60,000 bases of DNA from Strigamia acuminata. Its lineage: Eukaryota > Arthropoda > Chilopoda > Geophilomorpha > Linotaeniidae. This document shows positions 57,372 through 60,000 of this stretch, in pieces; position 1 is the first letter of the stretch; the number at the start of each line of letters is the position of its first letter. The notes beneath the pieces were generated by a model. It was not told the origin of the DNA, searched no databases, and saw nothing but the letters and a program-made list of their open reading frames with translations. The DNA lies in assembly GCA_949358305.1 (NCBI GenBank), contig OX442315.1, positions 18,380,427 to 18,440,426 on the forward strand, written 5' to 3'. Both the position numbers and the translations under genes were made by a program.

Positions 57372-58815
57372 GAAATTGTACTAAATGAGTTGCAATGCAA
57401 ATATGAACATGTGCACTATAAAATTTTGCCTTCTCAATATGAGCTGCATCAATAAAATGGAATTAATGAGGGAAATTCATTTTGTGTGTGTTTTTTTTAT
57501 TTTATTAAAATGTCATTTTCTCATGTTTGCATCCTGAAATTAAAAACACACCAAAAACTATAATAATTATCTTGAATGTCATCTCGAGTCATAAATTTCA
57601 AGTGATCCACATTTATATAGATGTTAAAAAGTGAGTTTTTATTTTTTTTTGTTTTTTTAAAAAAAAAATGCAATCACACACTGATTAAATGCATCAGTAC
57701 ACACGTGTATTTATCACGTGTGGAATTAAGTTCTTCCTGGCGTGTTTAATCCCCAACTCTTTCTTCGTGGATAAATTGCACTCGATCACTCACAATTCAA
57801 CCTCAAACACACTGAGCTACTTTAAGGATTTCACGATTTGGTCATCTGTTTCTATTTTTTTTTTGTTTCTTTTATTTTTTTATTTTTTTCTATTTTCATC
57901 CTCTTTTATATTGTTATTTGCATGGTCTTTTCATCTCTCAAGATTCCTTAGGCCATGCAATTTATTTAACCCTTTGGTGTTAATCTCGGCCATTTTAAAC
58001 TCAACTTCATTGTGTTGGGGAGGGAAAAAATTTCGCAGAGAAAAGGGTCAGTTGTGATGGAATTTCCTCAGCTGTTGCTGTGCTCATGCTGATTGGAAAA
58101 CAACGCCCAGCCTCGCTTTCAACCTCTTTTGCACCACTGAATTAATGCGGCGCCGTCCAGCGGAAGAAGAAGAAAGCAATATTAATTGCGCCCTGGCCTC
58201 GCGGGGTGAGACACACACAAACGCCTGCTGAGTTTGACATTTTAAGGGAACATTTTTATTTCACTTGGGGTTGTGTGTGTACGTTTTCTGGAGAGGGAAA
58301 TTAATTTCCCAAGAGCGGAAATTTGCATCGAGTGGACGTGGTCAGTTGTGGTCTGAGGTAGGCGGCCGCCTTTGCGGGTCTCCTCATCCACAAGAATAAG
58401 GGACTTTGGTCAGCAAAATTGTTTATTAATTCCGTGTTCAACTGCTGTCGTGGGATTCATTCTAGTTTGTTTATCCGAATGCTAATCAACCTGCTAAAGA
58501 AACTTATTTCTCTTTCCGTTTGATTTCAATTCTCAAAAATCAACAAAATTTAAACAAAAAATTCACACTGCAATTTATGTCATTTGCGTGCATTTCTACA
58601 CGTGAAAATAAATAAATAGACCAGACATTTTATAATAAACTCCGCCCCACCCACCGAAAACACAACCCACTTCTTTTCCTACGTGTGATCAGGTCAGTCT
58701 TGTCCCTTCCCCTTTTCTGAGGTCAACGGGTTGAAATGTCAGCCGTCCACTCATGTGCTGGACTGACAGCTAAAGGGTCCACTCTCAGCCATTTACCCCC
58801 TTTACTCTCTTGACC

Positions 58816-58903
58816 ATGGATCTCGGTTCAAACTTGTCCCACGACCCGATTGGGATTTCACACACGCTACTAAACCTCTTCGTCCACGCCGCCAACAAGC
58901 AAG
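58816..58903 (+). CDS. Candidate first coding exon of a gene leaving the window
   Basis: ATG at 58816 opens 29 codons (MDLGSNLSHDPIGISHTLLN then LFVHAANKQ) followed, after one more base, by a consensus donor (AAG|GTAAGG) at 58904. Composition is balanced and unlike the low-complexity shadow frames around it. Upstream are TTTATAATAAAC (about 58629) and a CCGCCCCACCCACC stretch, a plausible core promoter. I do not recognise the protein; the continuation must lie beyond 60000 or in an exon too short to find. Confidence 0.45.
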
Positions 58904-58935
58904 GTAAGGACGGCTCCAACCATTTCTCTCGCAAC

Positions 58936-58965
58936 AATTCAATTCAATTCAATTCAATTCAATTC
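58936..58965. repeat. AATTC pentanucleotide microsatellite, six units
   Basis: Six perfect AATTC units directly after the donor of the candidate exon. Confidence 0.95.
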
Positions 58966-59546
58966 CTCTTCTTATTTTTTTTTTTTTTTTGTAAACACTT
59001 TTTTTTTGTTTTATGATTTATTTATTTTTTCTATGGGGGGATATGTGGGGAGATGTCCCTATTCTTGGTGACAAGTGGCACGCGCGCCCTCTTACATGGT
59101 TACGAGTATGTCATTGGCTGTTTAAACATATTGGAGATGCACCCCGCGCGAGCAATGAGGGGTTCCTTACCTAACCCTCCCTTTCTTGTTTTCCCGCTTT
59201 CCCCTAAGCTTGCATTTTGTAGCTTCAACCCGTCCCCAATTGGCCATGAACAATTCGCTCCGCCCGCTTCTTACGCAAGTCCCCTTTTTCATTGGTGGTT
59301 CGGTATCACGTGGGCGGCGCGGTAATTCATTCCTTGCCCATTACGTATCCCCTCTTTTTTTTCGTTTCCCCTAACTCTCCATTGACTCTTACGGACGCCA
59401 TTGTGAGGTTCGTGGGTGATGGTGGGAAAAATGTGCTGTGGAATGCAATATCGCTTTTGTGATTGGGCCGTGATGATTTTTTTAGATGAAAGGTGTGAAA
59501 AAATGGGGATAACATGTTTAAATTTCTCAGATTTAATCAGGTTGGG

Positions 59547-59585
<39 letters not shown>

Positions 59586-60000
59586 TTTTTCGGTTAAAAA
59601 ATGTAAAAAATTATTATTTTCTTTTTCCGGTTTTTTTAAAAATATTAAAATTATTGATTCGTTTATGTTTAAAGAAGAAATGGATTTGGGCCCTGACCGT
59701 GGTGTATAAAATGAATCGCATGATGTGTTTTGTGATTCATGAAAGGGGTAGCGGGGGGTCATGTCATTTATTGCGTATGGATTTAAGAAAATGTAAAAAA
59801 TTGTTTGCTTTATGTATATCTGGTGAGTGAGTAAGATTAATTAATAGTTTAACTTTTGATTAATTTGAATACTTTAGTGTGAGGCATGAAAAAATCCAAT
59901 TACAAGCCAACTTCAAATTAATTAGCAACAAAAGTTAATCCAGCAATTTATCCAAGGTGGTAAAATTTCTACCAAATGTGAGGAAATTAGTCCGCCATTA
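58966..60000. other. Probable intron start, with 30-nt poly(T) tract
   Basis: No exon is recognisable. A pure T run occupies 59549-59578. The stretch 59060-59420 is richer in C on this strand and contains CCAAT-type sites (near 59238 and a reverse one near 59290), which could be regulatory. Confidence 0.45.

Larger units (their letters stand above)
54396..58625. other. Rpn3 3' UTR and gene-poor intergenic DNA
   Basis: After the Rpn3 stop there is T-rich sequence and AATAAA at 54859-54864. From there to about 58.6 kb I see no gene; frames at 57186-57455 and 57689-58057 are short and low in complexity. GC content rises from about 58.0 kb toward the candidate exon at 58816. Confidence 0.55.

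Noticed and set aside
57186-58057. Two frames of 89 and 122 codons in the intergenic DNA
   Set aside because: Low complexity, no splice partners, no recognisable family.
1-60000. CRISPR arrays, operons, ribosome-binding sites and intact tRNA genes
   Set aside because: The window is eukaryotic with spliced genes. I saw no CRISPR-like array, and the few TTCGA motifs lack a matching tRNA cloverleaf.

Overview
The window is nuclear DNA of an invertebrate animal, most probably an arthropod and plausibly a crustacean. Reasons: AT-rich introns of mostly 50-120 nt, a talin closest in its C-terminal wording to insect talins, a talin-hosted miR-190, and an Amphiphysin without visible clathrin/AP2-binding motifs. 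The species cannot be fixed from the sequence. All multi-exon models below were built by hand from splice sites, reading phase and protein-family similarity; every complete model closes in frame.

Layout. (1) 1-4144: mostly non-coding DNA, with a possible minus-strand first exon running off the left edge and a probable 5' UTR exon of talin. (2) 4145-19966, plus: talin (rhea/TLN), 49 coding exons, 2568 aa. Its introns hold the miR-190 hairpin, two MITE-like elements, a GC-rich foreign-looking block, a 24-nt in-frame microexon and a well-formed alternative last exon with its own poly(A) signal. That exon would give a short talin ending at the R11/R12 boundary. (3) 21660-24262, plus: secreted coiled-coil protein with a fibrinogen C-terminal domain (599 aa). 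(4) 24466-25993, plus: unrecognised single-pass membrane protein (343 aa). (5) 26229-30636, minus: secreted acidic, mucin-like protein with a C-terminal CUB-like domain (821 aa). (6) 32589-35849, minus: Amphiphysin, N-BAR plus SH3 (458 aa). (7) 36162-54395, plus: proteasome lid subunit Rpn3/PSMD3 (496 aa), divergent from Amphiphysin across a 312-bp gap. Its last 25 residues lie beyond a 15.75-kb intron. (8) 54396-60000: gene-poor DNA with a candidate first coding exon at 58816-58903 of a gene leaving the right edge.

Functional links. Talin couples integrins to actin and is the known host gene of miR-190 in other animals. Amphiphysin and Rpn3 probably share a bidirectional promoter region. The giant Rpn3 intron holds no convincing gene but contains two MITEs, a 5S-rRNA-like sequence, CT tracts and two copies of a 14-mer carrying a YY1/Pho-type motif. 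It may be a regulatory landscape or simply a transposon-expanded intron. The best leads are the alternative talin end, the talin microexon, miR-190, the orphan membrane gene and the giant Rpn3 intron.
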